Source: Nocardia goodfellowii (lineage in GTDB: Bacteria; Actinomycetota; Actinomycetes; Mycobacteriales; Mycobacteriaceae). Taken from it: DNA of 64,000 nt. Positions 52,417-60,450 of the stretch are shown here, piece after piece. How positions within the stretch are numbered: the stretch's first letter is position 1; the number at the start of each line of letters is the position of its first letter. The translations under genes were made by a program, and so were the position numbers. The notes under the pieces are model-generated. The model saw only the letters and a program-made list of their open reading frames with translations, did no database searches and had not been told where the DNA came from. The stretch spans positions 3,286,001-3,350,000 of the forward strand of contig NZ_JAGGMR010000001.1 of the NCBI RefSeq assembly GCF_017875645.1, in the 5' to 3' direction.

Positions 52417-52913
52417 CGGCGGCCGAACAGGCGCAGGCCGCGACCACGCCGCCGCGGGAGCGTCGCGTACACCATCGTCATATCGGCGAACACCTCCGCT
52501 TCTTGCTCGCGCTCGGCTCCGAATTCGTTGCGACCCAGCACATGCTGCACCGAGAGCGACGGTAGGAGAGCGGCCAGCATGGGCGGCAGGGTGGCCGACG
52601 CTTCGATGTCGCCCTTGCCGTGCCCGAGCAGCATGTGCCCGATTTCGTGCAGGATGATGTGATCCGCGTTGCGGTCGGTGGTGGCTTCGTCGTAGACGAT
52701 GATGTCGTCGTGCTTGCGGGCCACCCACAAACCCTTTCCCCGGCAACCCTTTTCGCTCAGCATCTCCGCCGGGACCGGACGCAGCGAGATGGATCGCCCC
52801 CGGTAGGCCGCCACATCGGCGAGATATGCGTTGAGGCTCCACGGATTCGGTAGTGGCACTGTCCGGGTAGCGTCACCGAAGCGGGCTTCCATGCTGGTCA
52901 TCGGGGCACACAT
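52413..52913 (-). CDS. ImmA/IrrE-family metallopeptidase-like protein
   Basis: A 166-aa protein with the zinc motif ILHEIGHMLLGHG (HEIGH) and a third candidate ligand Glu in AEVFADM. The family includes ImmA of ICEBs1 and IrrE of Deinococcus, which cleave or control repressors of the XRE type. In Nocardia such genes usually stand with an XRE regulator and a membrane protein; none is adjacent here. The start MCAPMTSMEARFGD is uncertain; MTSMEA or MEARFG are alternatives. Confidence 0.82.
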   Translation of the reverse strand: MCAPMTSMEARFGDATRTVPLPNPWSLNAYLADVAAYRGRSISLRPVPAEMLSEKGCRGKGLWVARKHDDIIVYDEATTDRNADHIILHEIGHMLLGHGKGDIEASATLPPMLAALLPSLSVQHVLGRNEFGAEREQEAEVFADMTMVYATLPRRRGRGLRLFGRR

Positions 52914-52963
52914 TACCCACCCGTCAGCCCCGCGTCACGTCCGTGATCGTTCGGGGGCGTACG

Positions 52964-54373
52964 TCAGAGCTCCGGAGCCGGGGTGATGTCCGCACGCGGT
53001 TTGTCCGGCGGCGGCGCGGAACCGGAGAAGCGCAGCACGAGATGGTTGACCACCCACAGCCCGACGCCGATGGCCAGCAGCACGCCCGCGATGGCGTACT
53101 GATCGGGATTGCGGTCGGTGTAGGGCGTCACCAGGAATCCGCAGGTGAGCGCTCCGACTATGGGCAGCACGGTGGGTGTGCGGAAGTGCTCGTGCTGCAC
53201 CGGATCTCGGCGCAGCACCAGCACCGCGATATTCACCACGGTGAACACCGCGAGCAGCAACAGGGCGGTGGTACCACCGAGTTCGGCGACCCGGCTGACG
53301 AAGAAGATCAGGCCCAGAGCGAGCGCGGTGGTGAACAGGATCGCGACGTGTGGCGTGCGCCGGGCGTGGTTGACGCTGCCGATCGGGCGCGGGATCACTC
53401 CCTGCTTGGCCAGGCCGTACAGGAGCCGGCTGGCCATCAGCATGTTGATCAGCGCCGTATTGGCGACCGCGAACATCGAGATGACAGCGAAGATATGCGT
53501 CGGGAAGGCGGGTGCGCCGATCTCGACGACTTGCAGCAGCGGAGTGTCGCCTTGGGAGAGGTCCTCGACCGGGACCAGCGCGACCGCGGTGATCGAGACC
53601 AGCACATAGACCAGCACGGTGATCAGCAACCCGGCCAGCAGCACTTTCGGAAAGATCCGCGAGGGCTGCTTGCATTCCTCGGCCATGTTCACCGAATCCT
53701 CGAAGCCGACCATCGCGTAGAAGGCGAGCGTGGTCGCCACGATGACACCGCCCATCGCCGAGCGATCGCCGGTGTCGAATTCGACGACGCGGCTGAAATC
53801 GCCGTTGCCGAACCCCAAGGCCCACAAGCCGATTCCGATGACGATCAGCAGACCGGTCAGCTCCACGCAGGTGAGCAGCACATTGATCTTGACGCCTTCG
53901 GAGACGCCGCGCAGGTTTACCGCGGCGAGCACCAGCATGAATGCCAGCGCCACCAGCGTCACGCCCATTCCGGTGCCGAGATCGAAGTCGAAGGCCTCGG
54001 CGAAGTTGGCGGCGAAGGCGCGGGCCGCGGTGGCGGCGGAGGTGATGCCGGAGCTCATGACCGCGAAGGCGACCATGAAGGTGAAGAAGTGGATGCCGAA
54101 CGCTTTGTGCGTATACAGCGCGGCCCCGGCGGCCTGGGGGTACTTGGTGACCAGTTCCAGATAGCTGAGGCCGGTGACGAGCGCGATGAGGAACGCGACC
54201 ACGAACGGCACCCAGACCGCGCCGCCGACATGGCCGGCGACCTTGCCGGTCAACGAATAGACGCCGCTGCCGAGAATGTCGCCGACGACGAAGAGCAAGA
54301 GCAGCCAGGGGCCCATCACCCGTTTGAGCGACGGTTGTTCCCGGGTGGTGGATTCAGCGGTCACATCGGCCAT
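52964..54373 (-). CDS. APC-family amino acid permease
   Basis: A 469-aa transporter with about twelve membrane helices. The first helix carries the conserved GDILGSGVYSLTGKVAG motif that binds the substrate carboxyl group. FYAMVGFEDSVNMAEECKQPSRIFPK in the helix 6-7 region is typical of the amino acid-polyamine-organocation superfamily. The substrate cannot be read. ATG 54373 is chosen because GAGGAG lies 8 nt upstream, giving MADVTAESTTREQPS. Confidence 0.9.
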   Translation of the reverse strand: MADVTAESTTREQPSLKRVMGPWLLLLFVVGDILGSGVYSLTGKVAGHVGGAVWVPFVVAFLIALVTGLSYLELVTKYPQAAGAALYTHKAFGIHFFTFMVAFAVMSSGITSAATAARAFAANFAEAFDFDLGTGMGVTLVALAFMLVLAAVNLRGVSEGVKINVLLTCVELTGLLIVIGIGLWALGFGNGDFSRVVEFDTGDRSAMGGVIVATTLAFYAMVGFEDSVNMAEECKQPSRIFPKVLLAGLLITVLVYVLVSITAVALVPVEDLSQGDTPLLQVVEIGAPAFPTHIFAVISMFAVANTALINMLMASRLLYGLAKQGVIPRPIGSVNHARRTPHVAILFTTALALGLIFFVSRVAELGGTTALLLLAVFTVVNIAVLVLRRDPVQHEHFRTPTVLPIVGALTCGFLVTPYTDRNPDQYAIAGVLLAIGVGLWVVNHLVLRFSGSAPPPDKPRADITPAPEL

Positions 54374-54457
54374 GAGGGGTGCTCCTCGGTACGACATCCG
54401 GACAAAGGAGACTACCCGTTTCGCGCCGAAACTAGTCGCAGGTCAGGCGGTTTCGTG

Positions 54458-55321
54458 TCATGACCGCATGCTCTCGGCGATGTCCTCGATCAACGCCGAG
54501 GAATCGCGCGGGCTCAGCGCCATCGCGCGCAGCTGGTCGAAGATGACGCCGAAGCGGCGGATCTCGGTATGGCCCTCGATGAGCTCGTCGCCGGCGATGC
54601 CCTCGACGTAGACCAGTTCTGGATCCTCCGGCTTCGGGAAGTCCACCAGGGTGAACGAACCGGCCATACCGGGATGCGCACCCGCATTGAACGGAAGTAT
54701 TTGCAGGATAACGTTTTTGCGCTTGCTCTCCTGCAGCAGCTTCTGCAGTTGGCCGTGCATCACCTCGGGGCCGCCGACCACGCGGCGGATCGCGGCTTCG
54801 TCGAGCACCACCCACAGTTCCAGCGGGTCGTCCTTGCTGAGCACCCGGGCGCGTTCCATCCGGGCTTGTGCGCGGCTCTCCATGATGGAGGCTTCGACCT
54901 TCGGCATGGTGGTGTCGATGACGGCCATGGCGTATTGCTCGGTTTGCAGAAGTCCTGGGATATAAGAGGTCTGGTAGTGCCGCGCCGAGAGCGCTTCGGA
55001 CTCGAAGTTGATGTACGCGGCGTAGACCTCGGTCAGGTTGCCCTCCCACGGGCGGGACATTCCGGGTTTCTGCGCGTCCGACAGCAAATCCAGGGCATAC
55101 TTGCGTCGTTCCTGTTCCACCCCGTACAGATCGAGCAGTGTCATCAGGGTGCGCCGCTGCGGGCGGGCTTGGGCCGCCTCGATGCGATACAGCGTGGTGA
55201 CATTGATTCCGGTCTTGCCGCTGACCTCTTCCTTGCTGAGCCCGACACCTTCCCGCATCTCGAACAGCAGAGCGGCCAGGCGGCGCAAGCCCGCGGTGAG
55301 GACGGTGCGCTTGCCTGCCAT
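54458..55321 (-). CDS. XRE regulator with DUF5753 domain
   Basis: A 287-aa protein: N-terminal Cro/C1 helix-turn-helix (RLAALLFEMREGVGLSKEEVSGKTGINVTTLYRIEAAQARPQRRTLMTLLDLYGV) and a C-terminal DUF5753 domain from about residue 95 (ESEALSARHYQTSYIPGLLQTEQYAMAVI...). This is the WhiJ-type pattern of Streptomyces and Nocardia. Such genes usually pair with a DUF397 (BldB-like) partner, which I do not see on either side. The ATG at 55321 follows AAAGGA. Confidence 0.88.
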   Translation of the reverse strand: MAGKRTVLTAGLRRLAALLFEMREGVGLSKEEVSGKTGINVTTLYRIEAAQARPQRRTLMTLLDLYGVEQERRKYALDLLSDAQKPGMSRPWEGNLTEVYAAYINFESEALSARHYQTSYIPGLLQTEQYAMAVIDTTMPKVEASIMESRAQARMERARVLSKDDPLELWVVLDEAAIRRVVGGPEVMHGQLQKLLQESKRKNVILQILPFNAGAHPGMAGSFTLVDFPKPEDPELVYVEGIAGDELIEGHTEIRRFGVIFDQLRAMALSPRDSSALIEDIAESMRS

Positions 55322-55421
55322 GCCAAGATCCTTTCCCGTGCAAACGTGAGAGTCCACTCAGTGCAGCAGATTCGCACAGGAAAAGTAGTCGTATCGCCCG
55401 AGCGGATGGCTACCGGGGCGG

Positions 55422-56726
55422 TTACGGCACCGTGACGGGGGAGTCGCAGCTGGCGGGCGGGTCCACCAGGGAGCAGTCCGCCGGGGTGCGCACCGGCACA
55501 TAGCCGGCGGGGACGCCGCCGTGGGTGATGATCCGGCGATAGGTGTCGACCGCGTCGGTGGGGCGGCGCTCGAGGTTCAGGTCGGTGCGGGCGTCGACGG
55601 TGTAGAGGCCGAAACGCGGTGTGTAGGAGCTCCACTCGTAGTTGTCGGTGATCGACCAGTAGTTGTAGCCCAGGATGTTCATGCCGTCGGCCTCGGCGCG
55701 TTGCAGCCAGTAGACGGTGTCGCGCAGATGGTCGGACCGGGTGTAGCCGTCGGCGCGTGGTTTGCCGTCCTCGGTGGGCATGCCGTTCTCGACGATCCAC
55801 AGCGGTTTGCCGGGATACAGGCGCGAATAGTGTTGCAGGGCAAAGTAGATGCCTTCGGGGCGGATCGGCAGTTCCCACAGGTCCCTGGGCGGATCGCCGG
55901 CCTCGGCCGGTTCGTGACCGTAGTAGTAGTCGACGCCGATGAAGTCGAGTTTGGCCGCGATGCGCTGCATGAGCGGGCCGTTGACCTCGGTCTCGGCGCC
56001 GGCGACATAACCGACATTGCTGGTGACCAAGGCGTCGGGCTGGACCTGGTGGATGTAGTCGTAGACGGTGTTGTGCGCCTCGGCGACGCGGTCGAGCATC
56101 GCCGCGGCGTCGGTGTCGTTCTGGCGGACCTCGTGCATGATGTAGGCGACCGGCTCGTTGATGGTGACCCACACCGGCTTTCGCGCCGCGAAGCGGTCCA
56201 CGACCATACGAGCGTTGGCCAGCCATTGCTCGACCATGCCCGGATTACGCCAGCCCCCTTGATCGACGGCCCAGCCGGGATACACCCAGTGGTCGAGCGT
56301 CAGCATGGGATGCATACCGGCATCGACGATCGCGTCCACCACCTGCTCGTAGAAGACGAACCCGTTCTCGTCCCACCGCTCCGGAGTGGGCTGTAGCCGG
56401 GCCCATTCGATGCCGATGCGGAACACCTTCGCGCCCAGCCCGGCGGCGAGCGCGATGTCCTCGGTGTAGCGGGAGCGGAAGTCCACCGCGTTCTGGTATC
56501 GGTCCCAGTCCGGATTCGCCTCGATGTAGCGCAGCCAGTTGGAGTCCGGCGCGTTCCCCTCGGATTGGAACCCGGACGCCGCCACACCCCACCAGAAGTT
56601 CGGACCGAGACCGCCGTCGACGCTGGTAGCGGGAACGAGCGGAGTCGCGGAGGAGGTGGTGGCGGTCAGTATCGTCGTGACCACGGCCAGCCCCGCCAGG
56701 GCCAGCCGGTGCAACTGGGTGCGCAC
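55422..56726 (-). CDS. Secreted GH1-family glycoside hydrolase
   Basis: A 434-aa beta-glucosidase-like (GH1) protein with an export signal (MRTQLHRLALAGLAVVTTILTATTSSA). The acid/base Glu191 is in WVTINEP and the nucleophile Glu313 in LWIVENGMP, both classic GH1 motifs. RIGIEWARLQPTPERWDE and YNYWSITDNYEW are also present. A typical GH1 enzyme is about 450-480 aa, so this is a compact form. The exported location is unusual for the family. GGAGGAGG stands before the GTG start. Confidence 0.9.
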   Translation of the reverse strand: MRTQLHRLALAGLAVVTTILTATTSSATPLVPATSVDGGLGPNFWWGVAASGFQSEGNAPDSNWLRYIEANPDWDRYQNAVDFRSRYTEDIALAAGLGAKVFRIGIEWARLQPTPERWDENGFVFYEQVVDAIVDAGMHPMLTLDHWVYPGWAVDQGGWRNPGMVEQWLANARMVVDRFAARKPVWVTINEPVAYIMHEVRQNDTDAAAMLDRVAEAHNTVYDYIHQVQPDALVTSNVGYVAGAETEVNGPLMQRIAAKLDFIGVDYYYGHEPAEAGDPPRDLWELPIRPEGIYFALQHYSRLYPGKPLWIVENGMPTEDGKPRADGYTRSDHLRDTVYWLQRAEADGMNILGYNYWSITDNYEWSSYTPRFGLYTVDARTDLNLERRPTDAVDTYRRIITHGGVPAGYVPVRTPADCSLVDPPASCDSPVTVP

Positions 56727-56938
56727 GAGAATCCTCCTCCGGACGAAGGTGTCGTGAATGTCCGAATGGAGGGTAACTGCCGGTTAGCTAATTCTCGGGC
56801 AGTGCGGCGGGTGTCGCAGGTATCGGTATGGCCATGGCGTAGCTACCGCCTCCGCCATGGTGCGTCGACGACGGCGGTATGTGATCGTGCGACGAGCACG
56901 ATGCCGATGGTCGGTTGCCTTGGGGCACAATCGGGCAG
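56727..56938. other. Divergent intergenic region with inverted repeat
   Basis: A 212-bp gap. Arms CCATGGCG (56832-56839) and CGCCATGG (56853-56860) flank a 13-nt spacer. CACAAT at 56926-56931 ends 7 nt before ATG 56939. No gene is supported inside. Confidence 0.5.
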
Positions 56939-57364
56939 ATGGCACGAACTCTGCCCGAGGGCGAATCGCTTCTGGTGCGTACGGATTTCAGCGACGATGC
57001 GGCGTGGGCCCAAACCCTCGCGGCGGTCATCGCCTCCTACGACGAAGACGCGATGTCCGAGCTGACACCGGTCGACGACGTGAACTTCGACGGGCTCACC
57101 CTCGCCGACCTGGGTGAGTTGGTCGACGGCCAGACCTACCTGTTCCTGGCCGACACCACCACGATGACCGACCCCGAACACCCCCTGCTGGCGGTCGACA
57201 CGAGCGACGAGGACGCCCGAGGGGAGGACGCCCCGGTGTTCCGGATCGCGCCGATCGCCATGGCCGAGGTCGAGGTCAACCTCTTTCTGGCCAACATGGA
57301 CTTCGAGGACTACGCCGGCGGAGTCGGCGAGGATGGTGTCTTTCGCGGTTTCGAGGACCAGTAG
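56939..57364 (+). CDS. DUF6924-like protein
   Basis: A 141-aa acidic protein: LVRTDFSDDAAWAQTLAAVIA, VDDVNFDGLTLADLGELV, YLFLADTTTMTDPEHPLLAVD and IAMAEVEVNLFLANMDFEDYAGGVGEDGVFRGF. The opening RTDFSDD and closing NLFLANMDFEDYA match what I know of DUF6924, a family of unknown function in Actinobacteria. There is no signal peptide or membrane segment. CACAAT ends 7 nt upstream, consistent with a leaderless transcript. Confidence 0.75.
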   Translation: MARTLPEGESLLVRTDFSDDAAWAQTLAAVIASYDEDAMSELTPVDDVNFDGLTLADLGELVDGQTYLFLADTTTMTDPEHPLLAVDTSDEDARGEDAPVFRIAPIAMAEVEVNLFLANMDFEDYAGGVGEDGVFRGFEDQ

Positions 57365-57385
57365 CAGCATCGACGGCTGGAGTAG

Positions 57386-58297
57386 CTAGTTCCGCACCGG
57401 GTGCTGACCGGCGGCGAGTCCGTCCAGGTAGTGCTGGAGCGCTAGTTCGAAGGTCTCATCCAACCCGGTGAGGCCGAACGTTTCGGTGGGCAAGGCGCCC
57501 AGTTCGGTGAGCCGGGGGAAGTTGGCGTTGTGCAGCAGTTCGGTGGCATCGGCCTCGATGGTGGCCCACCACTCCGCATTTCGCAGACGGCTCTGACGCT
57601 CGGCGCGTATCTCGTGCAGGGCCGCGAGTGCGAGGCCATGGACCAGGGCCGGTAGGGCCAGCGCGGTGCGAACGCGTGTCGGCAGGTCGAGTCGCAGTTC
57701 AGCGAGCGCTTCGAGAGTCCACTCGGTGTGCAACATCGCTTCCGGGGCGAGCGGGGGCCGGGTCACCAAGGTCAATTCCGCCAGCCAGGGATGGGCTCGG
57801 TACAGCCGCCACTGCAATCGATAGACCGTTTCGAGTCGCGCACGCCATCCCGCGGGCATCGGGTCGGGCAGCGGACTGGACTTGAAAATGGCGCGAACCA
57901 TCATTACCTCCAACTCGTCGCGCCCCGCGACATGCCGGTACAGCGACATCGGAGACACTTTCAACACACCGGCGAGTTGGCGCATCGACACCGCTTCCAG
58001 TCCTTCGCGATCGGCGATCCGCACGGCCACGGCGAGGACGCGGCTTCGAGTCAGGGGCGGGCGGTGGGACCCGTGGGCGGTGCTGACCACCGTCCCCGAT
58101 CCGGTCCGAGTGGTCACCAAGCCCTCGTCTCGAAGTATCGACAGGGCGCGGCTCGCGGTCGCCATGGCCACCCCCCAGTCCCGGACAAGCTGGCGGGTGG
58201 ACGGAACTCGATCACCGGGTTTGAGCTGTCCGCTGCGGATTCGCTGCCGCAACGCCGCCGCGATTCGCTGCGATGGCAAGTCATTCGATTCGGCCAC
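57386..58297 (-). CDS. GntR-TetR hybrid transcriptional regulator
   Basis: A 303-aa regulator that joins two DNA-binding modules. A GntR winged helix occupies about residues 1-70 (LPSQRIAAALRQRIRSGQLKPGDRVPSTRQLVRDWGVAMATASRALSILRDEGLVTTRTGSGTVV). A TetR module starts at about 85 (RVLAVAVRIADREGLEAVSMRQLAGVLKVSPMSLYRHVAGRDELEVMM), with a TetR C-terminal ligand domain to the end. GTG 58297 is chosen because TACGCT ends 7 nt upstream; ATG 58324 would overlap that -10. It is divergent from an amidohydrolase gene, with repeated motifs between them. Confidence 0.86.
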   Translation of the reverse strand: MAESNDLPSQRIAAALRQRIRSGQLKPGDRVPSTRQLVRDWGVAMATASRALSILRDEGLVTTRTGSGTVVSTAHGSHRPPLTRSRVLAVAVRIADREGLEAVSMRQLAGVLKVSPMSLYRHVAGRDELEVMMVRAIFKSSPLPDPMPAGWRARLETVYRLQWRLYRAHPWLAELTLVTRPPLAPEAMLHTEWTLEALAELRLDLPTRVRTALALPALVHGLALAALHEIRAERQSRLRNAEWWATIEADATELLHNANFPRLTELGALPTETFGLTGLDETFELALQHYLDGLAAGQHPVRN

Positions 58298-58303
58298 CCG
58301 ACA

Positions 58304-58417
58304 GAGCGTACTAGTGCACCCCATGGTTGGACAGGCGATGACCTTGAGGGTATAGGCGCGAAAACCGCACCGGGACAAGCAAGTGCACTGTTCGACCTAG
58401 CGGAGCGCTAGTGCGCA
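58304..58417. promoter_or_regulatory. Repeated operator motif in divergent promoter
   Basis: GAGCG(TA)CTAGTGCAC occurs at 58304-58319 and GAGCGCTAGTGCGC at 58404-58417. The second copy forms part of a perfect inverted repeat CTAGCG-GAG-CGCTAG (58397-58411). The copies flank both -10 boxes (TACGCT at 58310-58305 minus and 58420-58425 plus). They are good candidate sites for the GntR-TetR hybrid. Confidence 0.6.
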
Positions 58418-58431
58418 AATACGCTGTACTC

Positions 58432-59832
58432 ATGACCGGTTCCGAAATTCACGCATATGTCGGCGCGACGGTGATCGACGCCACCGGCGCTCCGCCTCGA
58501 CCCGACCAGACCGTGGTCGTCATCGACCGTGTGATCACCACGGTGGGACCCGCGGCGCAGGTTCCGATTCCGGTCGAGGCGCTGGTGCATGACCTCCGGG
58601 GCAAGTACCTGATCCCGGGTCTCACCGACATGCATGTGCACAGCGAGTCGGAGACGGACGACCCGAGACACTTCGCCAGTTTGTACATCGCCAACGGCGT
58701 GACCGCCGTCCGGGAAATGTGGGGCCGGCCCGGGCTGCACCGGATTCGCCGGAAGATCCAGTCCGGCGAGATTCTCGGTCCACGGATGACCATCGCCAGC
58801 CCGCTCTTCGACGGTGTGCCCGGCCTGTGGTCCGACGTCCCGGACGCACCGATCGTGACGATCAGCTCACCCGAACAGGCACGCCGAGCCGTGGCCGAGG
58901 CGATCGACTCCGGCGCGGATTTCATCAAGGTGTACTCGCGGCTCGCCCCCGAGGCCTACCGGGCCGTCCTCGCCGAGGCGCACCGGCGCGACATCACCGT
59001 AGCCGGTCATCGATCGGACAACGTGGCGTTCCTGGAGCAGATCGACTCCGGCCAACGCTCTTTCGAGCACATGTTCGGTGTCTGGACCGCGACATCATCG
59101 GATGTCGACCGGCTCGAAGCGGCGCTGGCCGGCATCGAGACCGCTCCGGAGTTCCACCTCGGCAGCTGGCTGAAGCAGGTCAGCACTGTCGAGTGGGACG
59201 CGGTCGCCTCGTATGACGGCGCCACGGCGACTTCGGTTTTCGAACGGCTCGTTGCCGCCGATGTCGCGTGCACACCGACCCTTGCCGTGCACGCGGTCGT
59301 CGATCGGCCCGAGTCGATTCGGCTCGAGGACGAGCGAATGGACTACCTGGTACCCGGTACTCCGGAGTCCTGGCAGTTTCTGACAACGCATATCTACTGC
59401 GGCGGCGGGCGGTCGACCGCGGAAACCGCACAGCATCGCGATCTACTCGATTGGCGGCGCGCGACCGTGGGCGCCATGGACCAAGCGGGGGTACGGATAC
59501 TCGCCGGCACAGACTCCGTCGGCCCCGGCCTGTTTCCGGGTTTCAGTTTGCATTTCGAACTCGAGCAGCTCGTTGCCGCCGGTCTGACGCCCCTGCGGGC
59601 TCTGCAATGCGCGACCCTGGAACCTGCCAGGTTCCAGGGCCGCGAGCAGTGGTCCGGCACTGTCCGAGCGGGCCGGGTGGCGGATCTGGTGATCTTGGAC
59701 GCCGACCCCTCGGCCGACATCCGCAACACCCAGCGAATCCACGCCGTCGTGGTCGACGGGTACTTCGTCGGACCGGAGGAGCGTGCCGGTCTGTTGGCGA
59801 CCGCGAAGGAGATCGCGGGCGCCGGCCGCTGA
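58432..59832 (+). CDS. Amidohydrolase family protein
   Basis: A 466-aa metal-dependent hydrolase of the imidazolonepropionase/Xaa-Pro dipeptidase-like amidohydrolase group. The metal site is seen in LIPGLTDMHVHSES, a Lys candidate carbamate ligand in DFIKVYSRLAPEAY, His in ITVAGHRSD and SFEHMFG, and the Asp in ILAGTDSVGPGLFPG. The end is typical (RAGRVADLVILDADPSADIRNTQRIHAVVVDG). The substrate is unknown. ATG 58432 lies 6 nt after TACGCT; the GTG 21 bp upstream would overlap the promoter. Confidence 0.88.
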   Translation: MTGSEIHAYVGATVIDATGAPPRPDQTVVVIDRVITTVGPAAQVPIPVEALVHDLRGKYLIPGLTDMHVHSESETDDPRHFASLYIANGVTAVREMWGRPGLHRIRRKIQSGEILGPRMTIASPLFDGVPGLWSDVPDAPIVTISSPEQARRAVAEAIDSGADFIKVYSRLAPEAYRAVLAEAHRRDITVAGHRSDNVAFLEQIDSGQRSFEHMFGVWTATSSDVDRLEAALAGIETAPEFHLGSWLKQVSTVEWDAVASYDGATATSVFERLVAADVACTPTLAVHAVVDRPESIRLEDERMDYLVPGTPESWQFLTTHIYCGGGRSTAETAQHRDLLDWRRATVGAMDQAGVRILAGTDSVGPGLFPGFSLHFELEQLVAAGLTPLRALQCATLEPARFQGREQWSGTVRAGRVADLVILDADPSADIRNTQRIHAVVVDGYFVGPEERAGLLATAKEIAGAGR

Positions 59833-59852
59833 GGGTTCGGCCGGCCACGATC

Positions 59853-60437
59853 TCAGGGCGCGGGCGGATCGGGTGGGTTGAGCCTCGATCGCCCCCTCAC
59901 CATGTCGCGCACCTTGTCCGCGGCCGCCGCCACCAGGCCCGCTGTCTTCAATGCGGCGGGATCCGACGGCGTGTCCGGATGTGGCCTGGTCGGTGCCAGC
60001 TTCTTGGCCGCGGCCATCTTCTGCCCCAGCCTCTCGAGCTCCTGCGGGGTCTGTGCCGCGGCGAAACGTGGCCAGACCTCGTCCTGCTCGAAGGTGATGT
60101 GCGCACGTGCGGCGGAGATGAACTGCGTCAGCAATGCCTGGAAGTAGTCACTGCCGACTGGCTGCTGCTCGAGTTCCTGCAGCAGCACCTTGGCCCGGTC
60201 TTCCTGGTCGATCGCGGTGTCGGCGAGTTCATCGCCCTCGGGCAACGCTCGGCGCACCGCGGGCCAGAAGTACTGCTCCTCCACCGCCTCGTGCTGCGAC
60301 TCGGCGATGATCAGACTCGTCACCATCTCGGAGTACAAATCCTGCTGTCGCCGGCTCTGGGGAGTGCCGCGCTCGAGTGATTCCAGCATTCCCAGCACGC
60401 TTTCGTGGTCCCCGCGCAAAAATGTCAACGCGTCCAT
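59853..60437 (-). CDS. Hemerythrin HHE-domain protein
   Basis: A 194-aa protein with an N-terminal hemerythrin-like four-helix bundle: the iron ligands are His11 in LRGDHESV, His in ESQHEAVEEQYFWPAV and His in AHITFEQDEVWPRF. A Lys/Pro-rich C-terminal tail follows. Such proteins sense or handle oxygen, iron or peroxide. It begins 13 bp after the manganese catalase gene on the same strand and is probably cotranscribed with it, suggesting a joint oxidative-stress role. Confidence 0.9.
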   Translation of the reverse strand: MDALTFLRGDHESVLGMLESLERGTPQSRRQQDLYSEMVTSLIIAESQHEAVEEQYFWPAVRRALPEGDELADTAIDQEDRAKVLLQELEQQPVGSDYFQALLTQFISAARAHITFEQDEVWPRFAAAQTPQELERLGQKMAAAKKLAPTRPHPDTPSDPAALKTAGLVAAAADKVRDMVRGRSRLNPPDPPAP

Positions 60438-60450
60438 CGGGCTAGACCCC

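Noticed and set aside
52943..54463. 506-aa plus-strand frame opposite the permease
   Set aside because: The minus-strand permease has clear membrane helices and the APC motif; the antisense product is hydrophilic and rich in His, Asp and Glu, as expected of a shadow.
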